A stretch of DNA of 64,000 nt, taken from contig RQTK01000142.1 of NCBI GenBank assembly GCA_003991915.1, positions 236,281 to 300,280 on the forward strand, read 5' to 3'. Below are positions 48,444-61,199 of the stretch, one piece after another. Below the pieces are notes generated by a model. It did not search any database. It was not told where the DNA came from and was given only the letters and a program-made list of their open reading frames with translations. The translations under genes and the position numbers were made by a program. The DNA is from Elysia chlorotica. Its lineage: Eukaryota > Mollusca > Gastropoda > Plakobranchidae. The first letter of the stretch is position 1. Every line of letters starts with the position of its first letter.

Positions 48444-48663
48444 TATTGACAAAGTACCCAAAATCACTTCGCCTGTCCTTGTGATTCATGGAACAGATGA
48501 TGAAGTCATAGACTTTTCCCATGGGTTAACCATCTATGAACGCTGTCCCAGGACAGTCGAGCCACTTTGGGTTGAAGGGGCTGGTCATAATGATGTAGAA
48601 CTATATGGACAGTACTTACGACGCCTGAAACAGTTTATAAGTGTGGAACTTGCTGTCAATTGA
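48444..48663 (+). CDS. ABHD17: ABHD17-type depalmitoylase, coding exon 2
   Basis: Completes the hydrolase begun at 45578. The frame starts with the last base of Ser216 and reads [16 protein letters not shown]. Catalytic Asp235 lies in TDDEVID and catalytic His264 in GAGHND. The end, [12 protein letters not shown], matches the family's usual C-terminus, and a TGA follows at 48661-48663. The same frame stays open for another 66 codons beyond this stop (see next entry). AATAAA at 49136 is a plausible polyadenylation signal. Confidence 0.93.
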
Positions 48664-48864
48664 CATGCGGCCACAGAGGAGACGGTTCAAGATGAGCAAG
48701 TGTTGGTGCCTCCAGAGGCTGCTGAAGAAGTAGCCAGTGCAACTGCCCTTCCAGTGGCCACAGAAGACCTGGATGTTGAAGTTGACAGCGCTACCCCCTC
48801 TCAACAGGATGCACCAGCCACATTGTCAGTACAACTCCCTCCAACGGAGGAACGAGTTGTATGA
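48664..48864 (+). other. In-frame open extension after the ABHD17 stop
   Basis: Directly after the TGA (context TGA-CAT), 66 sense codons follow in the same frame to a second TGA at 48862-48864. The predicted peptide is acidic and Pro/Ala/Val-rich (HAATEETVQDEQ...), GC-rich and codon-like compared with the AT-rich flanks. It could be readthrough, a fossil C-terminal tail or an assembly or strain-specific stop. Confidence 0.5.
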
Positions 48865-49135
48865 CATATTGACCCATAGCTGTAAACAACCGGCCCCCGA
48901 TTGTCCTCTACTTGTGTGATTAAAATAATATTCTGAGATTTTTTTGTTTTTCTTGTTTTTTTAGTTTTTTTTTACTATTGTTTTAAACTTCTTTATTTAT
49001 CTCATTGTTTCGTTATAATTTAGATGTAGACTTGTCTCCTAATTCTTTTTAAAGAGAGATTTTGTTGCAGTGGACCTGAGACATATATGTAAAGTCAGTG
49101 GGCCAGCTCCAAAACGTCATTATGTCCCAGGCCGT

Positions 49136-49141
49136 AATAAA
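49136..49141 (+). terminator. ABHD17 polyadenylation signal
   Basis: AATAAA 473 bases after the first stop codon. Confidence 0.5.
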
Positions 49142-51856
49142 CATAGTAGACTTGACTCTCTCGGACTTAAAATTTAAATTTATATAAAAAAAATATTTTT
49201 TGTTGTTGAAAGTTTAAAAAAAGCTTTTCTGTGTCCCCAAGTGGTTTTACCTCCTCCATTAGCTATAATTTGGATTCAGTCAACAAAATATTTGTACATG
49301 TCTAATGAAGAAGATACCATTTATCTTGAGTTTGAATTAACATTTTCAAAATGACGCTGCTCGAGCATGCAAGACTGAGCGTGGACTTGTTGGTGAGATT
49401 ATAAAATGTCTTTTGTCTGTACACGATATGCATCCGTTTAATTTCCCAATGACATGTATCTAGTCAATAATGGGCACAACCAAATTAACCCATCTATGAT
49501 CAAAACAAGGTTTGTTTTCCCATTGTCAGGACTCGAGAGTGGTGAAGTATTACTAAATCTAGATCTAGATTTAGCACCGTCCAGTGTTCACCATAGTTTA
49601 CTGGAGTGGGGAAAAAATACAAAATGTTATGAAGAGAAAAAGGTGCCGGTTGAGAGAGAGAAGGGGGGGGGGTTGCTGTCTCTCGGGACGGAAGTTGCAG
49701 CACACCAGAACTTCCCATACGCCATGGTTATTCATAGCTTTGTATTCTCTACAATCTCTTCAAATCTGAACCACTAATCAATAGAGTACTTCGTTACGTC
49801 TGAGCTTTTCTTTAAATCTCTTAGTTGCGGCCAGATCCGTTTATAGGCTTTATATGAGGGGGAAAATCAATAGTAAGATAGCCTTTGTTACGGCCGAGGT
49901 TCCGTTAAGTCTGATGCTGTTATGTGCAAGGTCCACTGTATTAATATTTTGTTGTTTTTTTTATTTTATAATTTTTTTTTAAAGAGATTTGTATATTTTG
50001 TTTTTAAATTAGGTGCAGTTTCTATCACACAAGTAGAGGTAGGGCTTGAACCTTCTCCTCTGTGACATTTTAACAAATATATTGATTTGAATGTAATGAA
50101 CATTTTTGTGTGATACATGTGTTGATTTTCCTTTTTTTTTTTGTACTACTACAGTCTTTACAAATACATGTATGACATTTTTGCTCCTCTCATCTTTTTT
50201 GTTGTTGCTATTAATTTTCTTTGACATTGAAATATGTTTTCTTCATGTTCATTACATTTTATTTTTGTGAAAATCATGAAATAACTGCCAAAGGTTGTTT
50301 GTTTGGTTAAGTTGTTTTCCTATTGTTCCTGTCTGTTTCTTTTCCTTAATTTATTTTCAGTGAAACTTTTATAGAATGTTTTTTAGTGACTTTTATAAAA
50401 AAAAAACTGCATTGATTTTGTATGTAAGTTTTACAGTTTAGAATAAACACTCAGTCATTATAATCATAGTCTTCTAAAGGCCCTAGTAATTTTGAAGTTA
50501 AGACTGACAGAGATATACATATTCTTCTAGTAATTCAACATACTATATGGTGTATCAAATTCAACTATTCCACTCTTCTTGGATGAGAATTTAAAAAAAT
50601 CGTATGTCATTAAATTAAAATAAAAATTGTAAATCAATGACAGTTTCGAAAAGTTTTGGCTGTATATGTTTATGTGTGATGATCCATGAAAAAATTTGTT
50701 ACGCCAGAGCCACACATCAATCAAATATTTTTTTTTTTTAATATATCACATTGTTTGGGCTTAATGTACCATAGCTTTATCAAAGCCATATATATCCATT
50801 GTATTATTCGCAATTATAAATCACATAATTGTCTTTGAACGTCATACACAGTAGTTACTAAAAGTGTTATTACTCCTATTCCTATTATTTAAAACCACCA
50901 TGAAATAGTACAGGTTCCTGAGTTTTTGGGTTGATGAGTTTGAGTCATTTCAGTTCATAATCTTCATATCTCGTGAAAACGGAGTGCGTTAGATATATAT
51001 GCTTTCATTAGTATATTTTTATTCCTTTACATATTTCCTCAACTTGAATTTAAAATTAAATTATTTTTTCTTCAACCTGCGCTTTGAGCTTGATCTTTAT
51101 TTGTGGGGGGGGGAGTATAGTAGATTTCAGCCTTGGCAATTGGTTATTTTTTTCTTTCAATCTATTTATGCTAAATTGATTTATGTGACCATTACATGAT
51201 TTAAGACAGCTTTATGCATTTTTCCATTTCTTCGTTTTAAATATCAAGATTCACGAATGATTCTGACAAGCTAATAAATGATTGCTGACAGTTATTTAAT
51301 GCTAGTAAATTCATAACAGTTAAGGTTGTTAAGTACCCTGGGTTGCTCAAAGTCTACTACATGTATTAAGATGACAGTTTTAAAGAGAACCAACACTCCT
51401 CACAATAGAAGAAGGGTCCCGCTGTAAGCAAGCTCTTGCTATACTAAATACATGCTGCGAAAATATTACTTTTAACACAATATCTCACTTTTAAAAAATC
51501 AATATGAACGTGGCCATTGACCCTTGAAATATAGTTCATATGTATTGTACTTTTTTGTTGTTGCTCTCGGTCTTCTTTTATTTGTGTACAGTTACTCAGG
51601 GTCTGAGACCACTTAGATCCAACAGTAACAACTATTTTGCCCCGCACCTTTTTTTTCGGGTTCTCTTTCTCTTGCACACTCTCTCTCTCTCTGAACTTGA
51701 GTCTCTCTGTCTACACCTCATTCATCAGTAACCAATCCCATTGCAGTATCCTTGACATCATGCTTTTTGAACACCCCATCCCCCACTGTATTATGCACAT
51801 CACACTGCACATTCGCATCCTTTGTCTAGACCTAGACTGTTGTATCAGGTCTCTGG

Positions 51857-51988
51857 CAGACTCAAAACAATGTTGCACGGGTTGACTACCCGTTATTTTG
51901 ACACCAGAACTCATTTCCCTCTCCCGCTGTATCCAAGTGAAATGTCTCTCAAGAGTGATGGTCCTGCTGCAGCGAGTGCTGTTTTAGG
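51857..51988 (+). other. Possible unassigned exon
   Basis: Bounded by ctctggcag|actc and GTTTTAG|GTATGC, with an open frame running MLHGLTTRYFDTRTHF and a Ser/Ala-rich end. No family is recognised and no partner exon is identified, so support is weak. Confidence 0.2.
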
Positions 51989-54900
51989 TATGCACTACTG
52001 TACATTAATTCATTGATTAAGGTTCTAGATATTAAGGAATACCAGTAGTGAGTATACTTTTGTTGTCAGAAAAAATGAGTAATCTGTTTTAGTATGTATG
52101 TGTGTGTGTGTGTTTTTCTATCTTTTATTGTTTTTTAATTACAAATATGAACTAGACGGGTCAAAGTCTGTTATTTTGGTGCATGTGTTTGTTTTGTGGG
52201 TTTCCTGACCTCTGTTGAAATCTTGTTCTCATTTACAAAAACCACAAACCTTTGTTGTGTAATACATGTTGACGGATTCAAACTATTTTCTTTGTGGCAT
52301 AACTGTGTCTACTTAGGCAATATAAGAACAAGATATCAAGTTAATCACGAACATGATATATTCTTCATGCAACATGTTAGTTATAAATTTGTCCAGTTTC
52401 AAATCATGCAAGTGCTCGTTATCATTGTGATTTAGATGTGTACATGAAATCTTTTGGCTCTAGCACAAAATAAACCAAATGGCCCGTAAGGAATTAGAGA
52501 CCTCCTGTTATAAATGGTTTCCACTGTAGTTATATGTGTTTGAAATAGCTGATTTCACAATTAACCTTTTCCCAACACCCCGCATGGTGCTAGCACCTCT
52601 TTGTATTGATCTGAACACCTACTTAAAAATAATAAATATCAAAGCCTTTACCTTTTAAAATTTTTGAAAATGTTCCGAAATAGTGTGCACGCAAAGATTA
52701 GGTCTGAAAACTGAGTAAGTTCTTAGTATAAACATAATCATATGTTAGTCATTAAACTTAGTTTCAAAGCGTGATCTATATATAGTACAAATTTATAATT
52801 TTGCGGGGGAAATCAACCAAATATTCTGAGGACAGGATGGGTATTTTCCATTATCCCATTTGATTTTAAAGTGAATTTGAACATTCTGCTAACACCATTG
52901 TCAGTGTTAGAGAAAGATACATTTTCTAATCAGTACGTGCTATGAAACTTTACAATAAATATCAATGGACTTAATCTAACCAGCAAGACTAAGAGGGTGG
53001 CTGTTGAGTTAGGGAGCGCTTGTATAATCGTTAGACAAGTAACTAATTTTCAGACTACTTCTTTCTCCATGTTCTGTTTTCTTTTTATTTCAAGTAGGCC
53101 TATATATGCTTCATGAATATTGATCTTTCCAATTAACGCCTACTTGTCTGTGATGAAAATTATATATATATATATTTTTTAATGTACCTCTTGTCAATTT
53201 CCTGGCAAAAAAGATGTTTGTGTATGTTTTTCTTTCTATCACCTTGAGGTTGTGAATATAAGTTCATATGAATTTTGCAAAACTCTTGCCTAAAGTTTAA
53301 GTACATTGTATAATGGATAATTCAATGCATTGCTCTGCATGCTTAAACAAATCTCATACATTTGTACATGTATTTTGAAAGTGTTTGATTAATCACCTGT
53401 ATCAATTAATAAAGCTAATTTTCCTTTGTTTTCAAGCATGTAATTTTTAGGTTGCCCTCTTTTCAAATGTAATATTTGCAGCCTATCTGTATGTAGAATC
53501 ATGTTTCTTACAATCATTTAGCACATGGCAAAATGATTTTGTCTTCAAACGAAAAGTGAGTTTTTCATCCTACGCTTTTTTAGTCTGTTTTTTTAAGTGC
53601 AATACAATTCCTTGGCAGTATAGTTACCACTTTAAAAAAATATCTGAGGACACCAATGTCATATTTATTATACGGCAATTTTTTTTCTTTCTATTTTACA
53701 AAAACTATATTAGATTATATCAACTAATACATTACATAAATTTTAAGAAAATCTGATTTGAGGTTTTTGATGTGATGGTATGCCTAACATCAAGGCTCCT
53801 ACTTTTTACGATAAAATGCATACATCTAATTACACTTGCTCTGTCTCATCAAGGATATGTGCACACATGTATCCAAAGACAAATTTATTACAAAATTTTA
53901 CTTCTTTTTATCTCTCCCCTTTCTTTTCTCTCTCTCTCTCTCTCTTTCTCTATGTCTCTTGCTGTGTCACTCTCTCTCTCTCTATCAAATTTTTTGGGCA
54001 GCTGTTTTTCTCTCTCATAATTTTAGACCGTTATCTAGATTTAAATCTCAATTAAAACTGGTTGAACCATTTTGTTTTGAAAGAAAAAAAAGTTGATTGT
54101 TTCTGTATTTCCACATTTTTTCCCCTTGTTTCATATTATGCGAGTCTTGGGGACTGATAAAGTAAAATTTTAAAATATGTATGTACCTCCTTATTGATAA
54201 ATTTGTCTCCAATGTCTTGTAACTTGTTCAACATTCATCCCATCATAATCTCAAATGATTTTTTTCACATACTGACATTGTGGAAGTTGTGTTCACATTC
54301 ACAGTATCAAATTAAAACAAATGGTCAGTTTAATAAGTTGTTGTTTTTTTTGTTCCAACATACAGCATGTTGTGTGTACGCTATTGCTGAATTAAAACAA
54401 GTACAGTGATTCAACAATTTATGGGCATACGACTTGAAAATTTCAAATGTATGTAAGTGTTAAGTTAAGGGTTAAAATACAGACAGTTAAAGATTGAGTT
54501 CTAGTAACTGAAAATAACAATCATGTTTTTGTTGTTGTTGTTTTTTTTTATAAGAACTGCTAGAGTAGATGTGTATGCGCTGTATTAAAAAATAACTCAA
54601 TAAGAATGCAGCTTATAATTATAGTAATAATAATAATCTATTAAGAGGTTAGTTGGATAAAAAAACGGTACACTGGGCATCAAGTATCATGTGGATTACC
54701 ATGGTCATGAGATATTGATGGCAGAAATGTTTTTTGAAAGAAAAATATCTTACTACATGTACATGTACCAGGTACCACTACCAGCTGGGAGGATACGAAA
54801 GTCAGATTTTGTGTGCAATATTATGCCATATCTTTGAATATAGATATTTCAATTCAAACTTAAATATGCTTAAGAACATTTTTACTTACTGTTGCCATAA

Positions 54901-56183
54901 GATAGGTATGTGCTGCATATTCTATGGTACATTGTACTAAATTGTGTTCTGTTTTAGAGGGCTTATTCTCTGTAATAATATGTTGGTATTCTGTTGTTTG
55001 TCATTAAAAGTGCTGTTTCTTAATTTTGAAAGGTTAAGCTGAAAAAAGGCAGCTTCTTCTTTTGTGTTTGTGTGTAAGCTTTTTGTTGGGTTGTTTTTTT
55101 GTTTTTGTTTTTTTTTTTGGGGGGGGGGGGGGAGCACTTTATCATGAAGAAAATTGTGTATTGCTCCTACAGGAGACTAAAGACAGCACTGGTTTAAAAA
55201 TTGACATATTATTGACTTGATACTGAAGTAATTGCAAAAACTTAGTGCTGCCCATTTTCCGTAAATTTATGGATTTTCAGTAAAAAAAAAGGTAAGGTGG
55301 CACGTCATATGTCAGTAAAAGTCTATCAACTTAGTCAACGGTCTCTTGTCATTCAATGCTTTGAGGCTTTATGACTAACGGTTCAGTAAAAAAAATAAGT
55401 ATTGAGTTGACTGTACTGACAACAAAGGTAATTAATTTAACAAACTACAGGTATCACTTGTTTTCATATTGGTTGCCTATGTATTTGGTTGAACCTAAAA
55501 AGCTTTTAATAATTTCTTTTTTCATTTTGATTGATGAAGCTAGAATTCTATGGCTAATGTGAATACTATGTAAGTTGCTAACAATTTGTTGCTGCAAGGC
55601 TATATTGATTTTGTCATGAAATTAAAAACCTTTAAATATGATTAAACAACTGATGCGATGTTGTTTTTATTTGTTCATGCAGTCATTTACATTTGAACTA
55701 AGTGCTTCTCAGTTTTTACATTTGTATGAGTTAATGCTGTATAACGAAATGTCGTATGTTCATGTCGGGGTTAGAGAGTCATTTTCTAATTTATTAGTTC
55801 ATGCATTGCTTACTCTGTGCAGGTTAAATTAGATAAAGATGATCTGACAAGAGATTTGACTTAATTTGTGACTCTAAATCTTTGTTGTATATCCAATATT
55901 GATAGAAGATGCTTAGTATTAGTACAGTTGATCAGTCATAAAACAAAACACTCTTAACTTATCAGGGCATCAACATTCTTTCTGTGATAGGCTAATTCAT
56001 CTATCTTATCTCTCTCTGTTTGTATGGGTTTTTATTTGTATCACACACATACATTCATTTGCTTGCTTCTGTTATTCCTCAAGCTATTTTATAATCTATG
56101 CTTTGGCTATATATTTTTTAAGTTTCAACGGATTTAAATATATTTGTGCTAAGTTACCAAAAAATTTAGTTGTGATAATGAGG

Positions 56184-56186
<3 letters not shown>

Positions 56187-56218
<32 letters not shown>

Positions 56219-56228
56219 GTGTGTGTGT

Positions 56229-56275
<47 letters not shown>
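56187..56275 (+). repeat. CT/GT compound microsatellite
   Basis: CT repeats interrupted by a GTGTGTGTGT segment near 56218-56231. Confidence 0.95.
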
Positions 56276-56277
<2 letters not shown>

Positions 56278-57849
56278 ACACCCAAACACACACTATTCCT
56301 TTTTCTCTCGCCTGGAAGGTTTCACTCAAAAGACTCCATATGCTTTGTTTTGTATTGTTTATATTGTGTATATTTTGAAAAGCCTTTTAACAAAGCTAGA
56401 ATTGTTGGATTTACAACAGTATTTCAATGATTTACTTAGTTTTAATACATGTACCACTACATGAGTAAGTGCTGTCGTTTTTAAATAGTTCAAAGAAAGT
56501 ACATGTACATAGCTAATGGTAATACATACGAGACATGAACTTTTCTTTATATATGGAAGTGAATGCAGAGAGTGGTGATGGCTTTAAAATAACTTACCAT
56601 TCATTTAGAGTTGTCTCAATTTTCAACATGAATGTAAATATGCTTGATGTCATTTGGATTTAGTTTAACTTATGGTGAATATTATTACTGAATGTGACTG
56701 ACTTTAAGTGAGTAATATAATAAATATATACATGTTTACCTTGTCCATAATATTATATGTTGTCAGTGGAACACTTGTTCAATGCACAAACATTAATTTC
56801 TTCACTCAAATTTGTCCATTTCATGTATTTTTTTAAATTCAGTTGTTGCACTTATTATCATTGACACTTGAGCTATGACGCAAAGTTAACAAATTATTAC
56901 ATGTGTACATTATTAGTAATCATGAGTATACTTCATTTAATCATGTTTTGAATACTTTTCAATTTTGTCTATGAGTGTGAGTGAATTTACCTTATGTTTT
57001 TCATCTGATGTATCAATGAAGAAGATTTGTGGAACAAATAAATTATTCAGCATAAAGCTGTTGTTCAAATTGGTTTTTATCAACTTCTTTGTTTAAATCA
57101 AGAAATAAATGTTGCTAATAATTCTCTAGTAGCCTTCGGCCAACCTAATTAGCCTTTTGTGTTGGATGGTTAGGGCTGAATAGTTTTTATGAAAAGAGCT
57201 CTCACAACACAAGCTCCATTTCTGATCTTTTCCTTTCACCAGTGTATAATTGGCTGTGCTAAATCATTTGTAAGTAAAATACCTAGAAGCTTTAAATACA
57301 GAAAATGAATGTATTGAGCTCGATTCATAAATAATTTCTAAATTAGGATATCTTGAAAATAAAGATTGTTACATCAATAGAGGACTTGTCTTGTTTGCAA
57401 TGATTTTTTACATTTTTATTCTTGATAGAACCATCTAAAATGATAATTGTGAGGAAAAATATTTGCTAACTGTAGTGAAATTGTAAAAATTAATTTTTGG
57501 AAATATTTACACGTACTGATTTTGGTAAATGTGAAATGGAAATGTACAAGCAAAAAGACAAACTTATCAAAAGAGACACATTTTGTTTGTTGGTTTTTGT
57601 TGTTTATTTTATGATTAAAAAATGGTGCAGAAAATCATCATTAGATTCTGTTTTGGGACATAATTATGTAATGTAATATTGAACTTGAATTTCCATATTA
57701 TCTATCCACAAAGTTTACACATAAATATTGAAACATTGGGATCATTTTAGGATCACTATGCAGCACTTTATTGTAAAACCTAAGCTGAAACAAATACATG
57801 TATTCTCTTATATGACACCAGTCCTCATAGATAGCAGATTGGTTGGTTG

Positions 57850-58045
57850 ATTGAGTTGATTTAACGTCCAACATCAGCACTTTTTAGACTATAACCAAGA
57901 CTGACGTCTGACAATTTTATGTGCTGTCACACACGACACAGGATGGGGATACCATGACTTCTGTCTCAGCAGGTCACATTAAACTAACACCGACCCAACC
58001 AATAGGGCTCGAACCCGGACCTTTTGCGTTGGAAGCCGATATTCT
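57850..58045 (-). mobile_element. tRNA-derived SINE, reverse copy
   Basis: Contains the reverse B box GGCTCGAACCC (58006-58016), the central block ACCGACCCAACCAATAGGG and the body TTTAACGTCCAACATCAGCAC. It is the best-preserved head together with the 12.4 kb copy. Confidence 0.8.
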
Positions 58046-59695
58046 ACCCCTCTTATTCATAGGACATGTAAAAGCACCACATGATGTAAAAATTAAACAG
58101 GCGTTCATAGATTATTTTAATGAATAGATTTTGTAAATACATGTACTGTTATGTCTTATTATGTACTATAGCTGGCACTCGTCACAAGCATAAGCATACT
58201 TCACTTGATTGTTGCTTGCCAAGCAGAAAGTCAAAATCATTTCGATCCCCTATTATAAAATAATTTGTGAAAGGGAGGTTGAAGTAATAAAAAAAATAAA
58301 ATAAGCAAAGTTATAATTTACAAATGAAAGTTTATCACATGCAGCTTGATTAATTATGAATTACTAAGTACCAAAGTTATCATAAACTATAATCAACACT
58401 GCATTTAAATGTATGAAGTTTAATATTAAAATAAAAATAAAAAAATGTTTTGTAAAGACAACAGTTATGTTTTTTTGTTGTTGAGAGCAGCACATATTTT
58501 TGAATAATGAATATTTTAATGACCCATTGGGCATACACATAATTGTTTCACTTTTAGTAAAAAAAATTATGAGTAAAAATTACTGACAGTAAAAAAAAAA
58601 AATAATAGGATTAAAAATAGATCAGCCTCTTTTTCTAATTCCACCAAAACGGCCGTCATTTGATGGAGCAGTGTTCTCTTTGTTTTTTTTAATAAAAAAA
58701 CACAGCAACCTCGAAATACCAAAAGTCCCTAACATAGGAGGCATTAAAACGTTGAGAAGTGTTTTGAGAATTCAGTTGTTGCCCAAGTCTATTGCTAAAA
58801 AAATAAAAATTAATGCCATGTATGAGTATGATTAGTTCTACGTAGCCTAGGTTTCATTAATTTTTTTTTCCTGAAACATATGTAGGATCAACACATGAGA
58901 TTCGAAACTCAGACATCCTGCCTAGTATTAGTTTGTATTAGTCCAGGGCAATTCTGTCTGAGACTTTTGGGGTCCTTTGTAGATTCGAGTTGTACATGTT
59001 CCCAAGTACTTCATGTTATCAATGAAAAGAATTTAAAAATTAAACAAAAATATTTAAGGATTCTCGATACAGCATATTAAGGAGTTATTGAGTAAATATT
59101 AATAAAATGACAAGATTCATATGACTCATGTATACACATATTTATATGATTGTCTCAGCCTCTGATAACCAGTAAACAAAAAACAGTGTTCATAAGTTGT
59201 CTTGATGAAATCCAACCTCTCTGGCCACAGGTTCAATCCAACCCTTCATGCCCTCTCCTCTGCTGTCTACACCATTCAGTGAGGTCTAGTGTATCATGTG
59301 CAGTTGATAAGGTATTACAAATACAATGTCAGTATGTCAAGAACCAGATAGTCATACTACTCACAATGTACAAAAAGGTCTTGTTATTTCAGGACTACAG
59401 TGTACGGTATTTAGAACAAAGTGTTTTTTGCTTCTCAATGGTAAAAGCTGCATGTTTGTTTCTTCTAGTTCTAATTTCTATGAGCTGGTGTGGTGTTTCT
59501 ACTTGTACATGTATTTCAAAATGCCGATATACAATTTCAAATGGCCGCTTGCAAAACAGAAATAGAAGCTAGGAAATTATCATCAGTTTCCTTGTGCCCT
59601 TTGAGAAATTCTGAAAAAGCAGTTTGCAAATATTGGATTAGAATGCGCTTAGAGTCTTGACATTTGCTGAAGTCTAAGAACACTGTTTTCAAAAT
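58046..59695. other. Region downstream of the GPCR gene
   Basis: AT-rich, presumably the 3' UTR and downstream flank of the minus-strand receptor gene. A plus-strand frame at 59150-59572 has no family features. Confidence 0.5.
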
Positions 59696-60487
59696 CTAAG
59701 AAGTGCTTGGAGTTGGAGCAAAATGGACTTTGGCATATCTTGTTTCAATTTCACTTTCATCAGACTCTTTTGATTCAGTATGTTTTAAAGTCTGCGGTTC
59801 AGGTTGCTTTAATTCAAATCCATCCTCTTCATCACTGTCTAGATCCACATCAGACATGCGGAAATCCATTTGACAGCCCATAGCATCTCTGATATCAGTG
59901 TAGAAAAGCCAAACAAAGGGGAAGACAGCAGTCTTGATGATACGGACCCACCATGTCACTGTAAGTGTCTCACTGAATCGCGTGCAGTCCGGAGTGTTAC
60001 ATTCCAAGCGCATCATCAGAACACGGACTATACAGAACGGCGCCTCTGCAAAGATTGAAAACAGCGTAACAACTGTTGTTACAGTCATAGATTCCCCCTT
60101 AGGCGTCAAGGGTTTGTAAAAACATCTCTTTGGGCGCAGACAATCCAAAAGTCCTGTGAAGGGAGCCAATATGAAAACCCCAAGAGAAGGGGGGATGAAC
60201 GATATCAGTTGTGTGGCAACAAAGAAGTGGTCGTCTGTCTTGTACAAACACATATTGGGATCTCGTGCTTTGGCCACAAGTCCACCAAAGTAAATAGGTA
60301 ACAGGAATAAGGTTGAGATCAGCCATGGAACTACTAGCAGGACAATGGTGCCAAGGATCTGAGCCAATGGTTTGATTTTCCTTTGCCTCTTCTCAGTGTA
60401 TACATATACGAAACGTTCAAAGACTAAACTTAAGACAGCAAATAGAGCCACCGATGGCTGGAAATAGTTGGCAATAAAGTCCCATGC
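59696..60487 (-). CDS. Rhodopsin-like GPCR, coding exon 3 (TM3-TM7 and C-tail)
   Basis: The acceptor on the minus strand (ttctttatctcgcag) ends at 60488 and the exon starts in phase 0 (AWDFIANYF). It encodes residues 124-386 of the receptor. TM3 ends with FERF (Glu147-Arg148), the counterpart of the DRY motif. ICL2 is basic (EKRQRKIK). TM4 has PWLIST. Cys203 in the second extracellular loop can pair with Cys119. TM5, TM6 and TM7 follow. TM7 ends PFVWLFY in place of NPxxY. The cytoplasmic tail is acidic (DLDSDEED) and Ser/Thr-rich. Ligand and subfamily cannot be told; it is likely an invertebrate orphan class A receptor. Confidence 0.88.
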   Translation of the reverse strand, partial: AWDFIANYFQPSVALFAVLSLVFERFVYVYTEKRQRKIKPLAQILGTIVLLVVPWLISTLFLLPIYFGGLVAKARDPNMCLYKTDDHFFVATQLISFIPPSLGVFILAPFTGLLDCLRPKRCFYKPLTPKGESMTVTTVVTLFSIFAEAPFCIVRVLMMRLECNTPDCTRFSETLTVTWWVRIIKTAVFPFVWLFYTDIRDAMGCQMDFRMSDVDLDSDEEDGFELKQPEPQTLKHTESKESDESEIETRYAKVHFAPTPSTS

Positions 60488-60827
60488 CTGCGAGATAAAG
60501 AAAAAACAATCCCAAAATGATACATAGCATTAGCAAATAAAATTTTAAAATACTTTTTGTCGATAAAGACTTCATTACCCTTTATTAATTACATGTAATC
60601 ACTTGACATAAAAAAAAACTGATGATTTTTTTTCTCCTTTTTTTCATTTAAACATGAATTATAACATTATATCATATGACATGAAGAACATTTAATCTAA
60701 AAGAATTATTCATAGAGCAAATATCCATTAGACTTTTCTATTAATGAAATTTCATGCTTGAGTCAACAGTAAATTTTACTTCAGGCAAACAGTTATACAT
60801 AAAAACACAACTGCCTCAAATACTCAC

Positions 60828-61118
60828 CACAGCTAGATTGCAAGGCACATGGCTGGGGTTCAGAATGAAGTGTAGTTTCCCCGGTATCACGAAGACCCCC
60901 AAAAGCATATTGACAAGAGCCACATTCACTATGAGAAGATTTTTGGGCTGCGTTCTCAATATCTGCTTGCCTAAGATGAACACAATGATGGCGATGTGGC
61001 TGCAGATGATCCAGATAGAGAGACCAAGGCGGACAATGTTCAGGGCGTTCCACGAGGTGTAAGCCCGTGGGATCAGCTGCTCACCATTGTGAATATCGTC
61101 CCAGTCGACCGCAGCCAT
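60828..61118 (-). CDS. Rhodopsin-like GPCR, coding exon 2 (TM1-TM2)
   Basis: 97 codons, phase 0 at both ends, with acceptor ttttcttcatctag (minus strand) and donor GTG|GTGAGT. It encodes TM1 (about ALNIVRLGLSIWIICSH), the short loop KQILRTQPKN and TM2 (LLIVNVALVNMLLGVF), then Pro118-Cys119, the conserved start of TM3. It begins with ATG immediately after the acceptor, so a shorter protein starting here is possible, but exon 1 supplies an upstream ATG in the same phase. The intron to exon 3 is 340 bases. Confidence 0.88.
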
Positions 61119-61139
61119 CTAGATGAAGAAAAGTAGACT

Positions 61140-61140
<1 letters not shown>

Positions 61141-61185
<45 letters not shown>

Positions 61186-61199
61186 GTGAGAGAGAGAGT
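61141..61199 (+). repeat. (GA)n microsatellite next to a GPCR acceptor
   Basis: On the coding (minus) strand this reads (CT)n and ends about 22 bases before the exon 2 acceptor. Confidence 0.95.

Larger units (their letters stand above)
48865..57849. other. ABHD17 3' UTR and 9-kb intergenic region
   Basis: AATAAA at 49136-49141. No confident gene. Present are a T/G junction with 14 G (55119-55132), CT microsatellites (53930-53947, 56187-56275), and a somewhat GC-richer patch at 51600-52016 that might hold one small exon. Confidence 0.6.
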
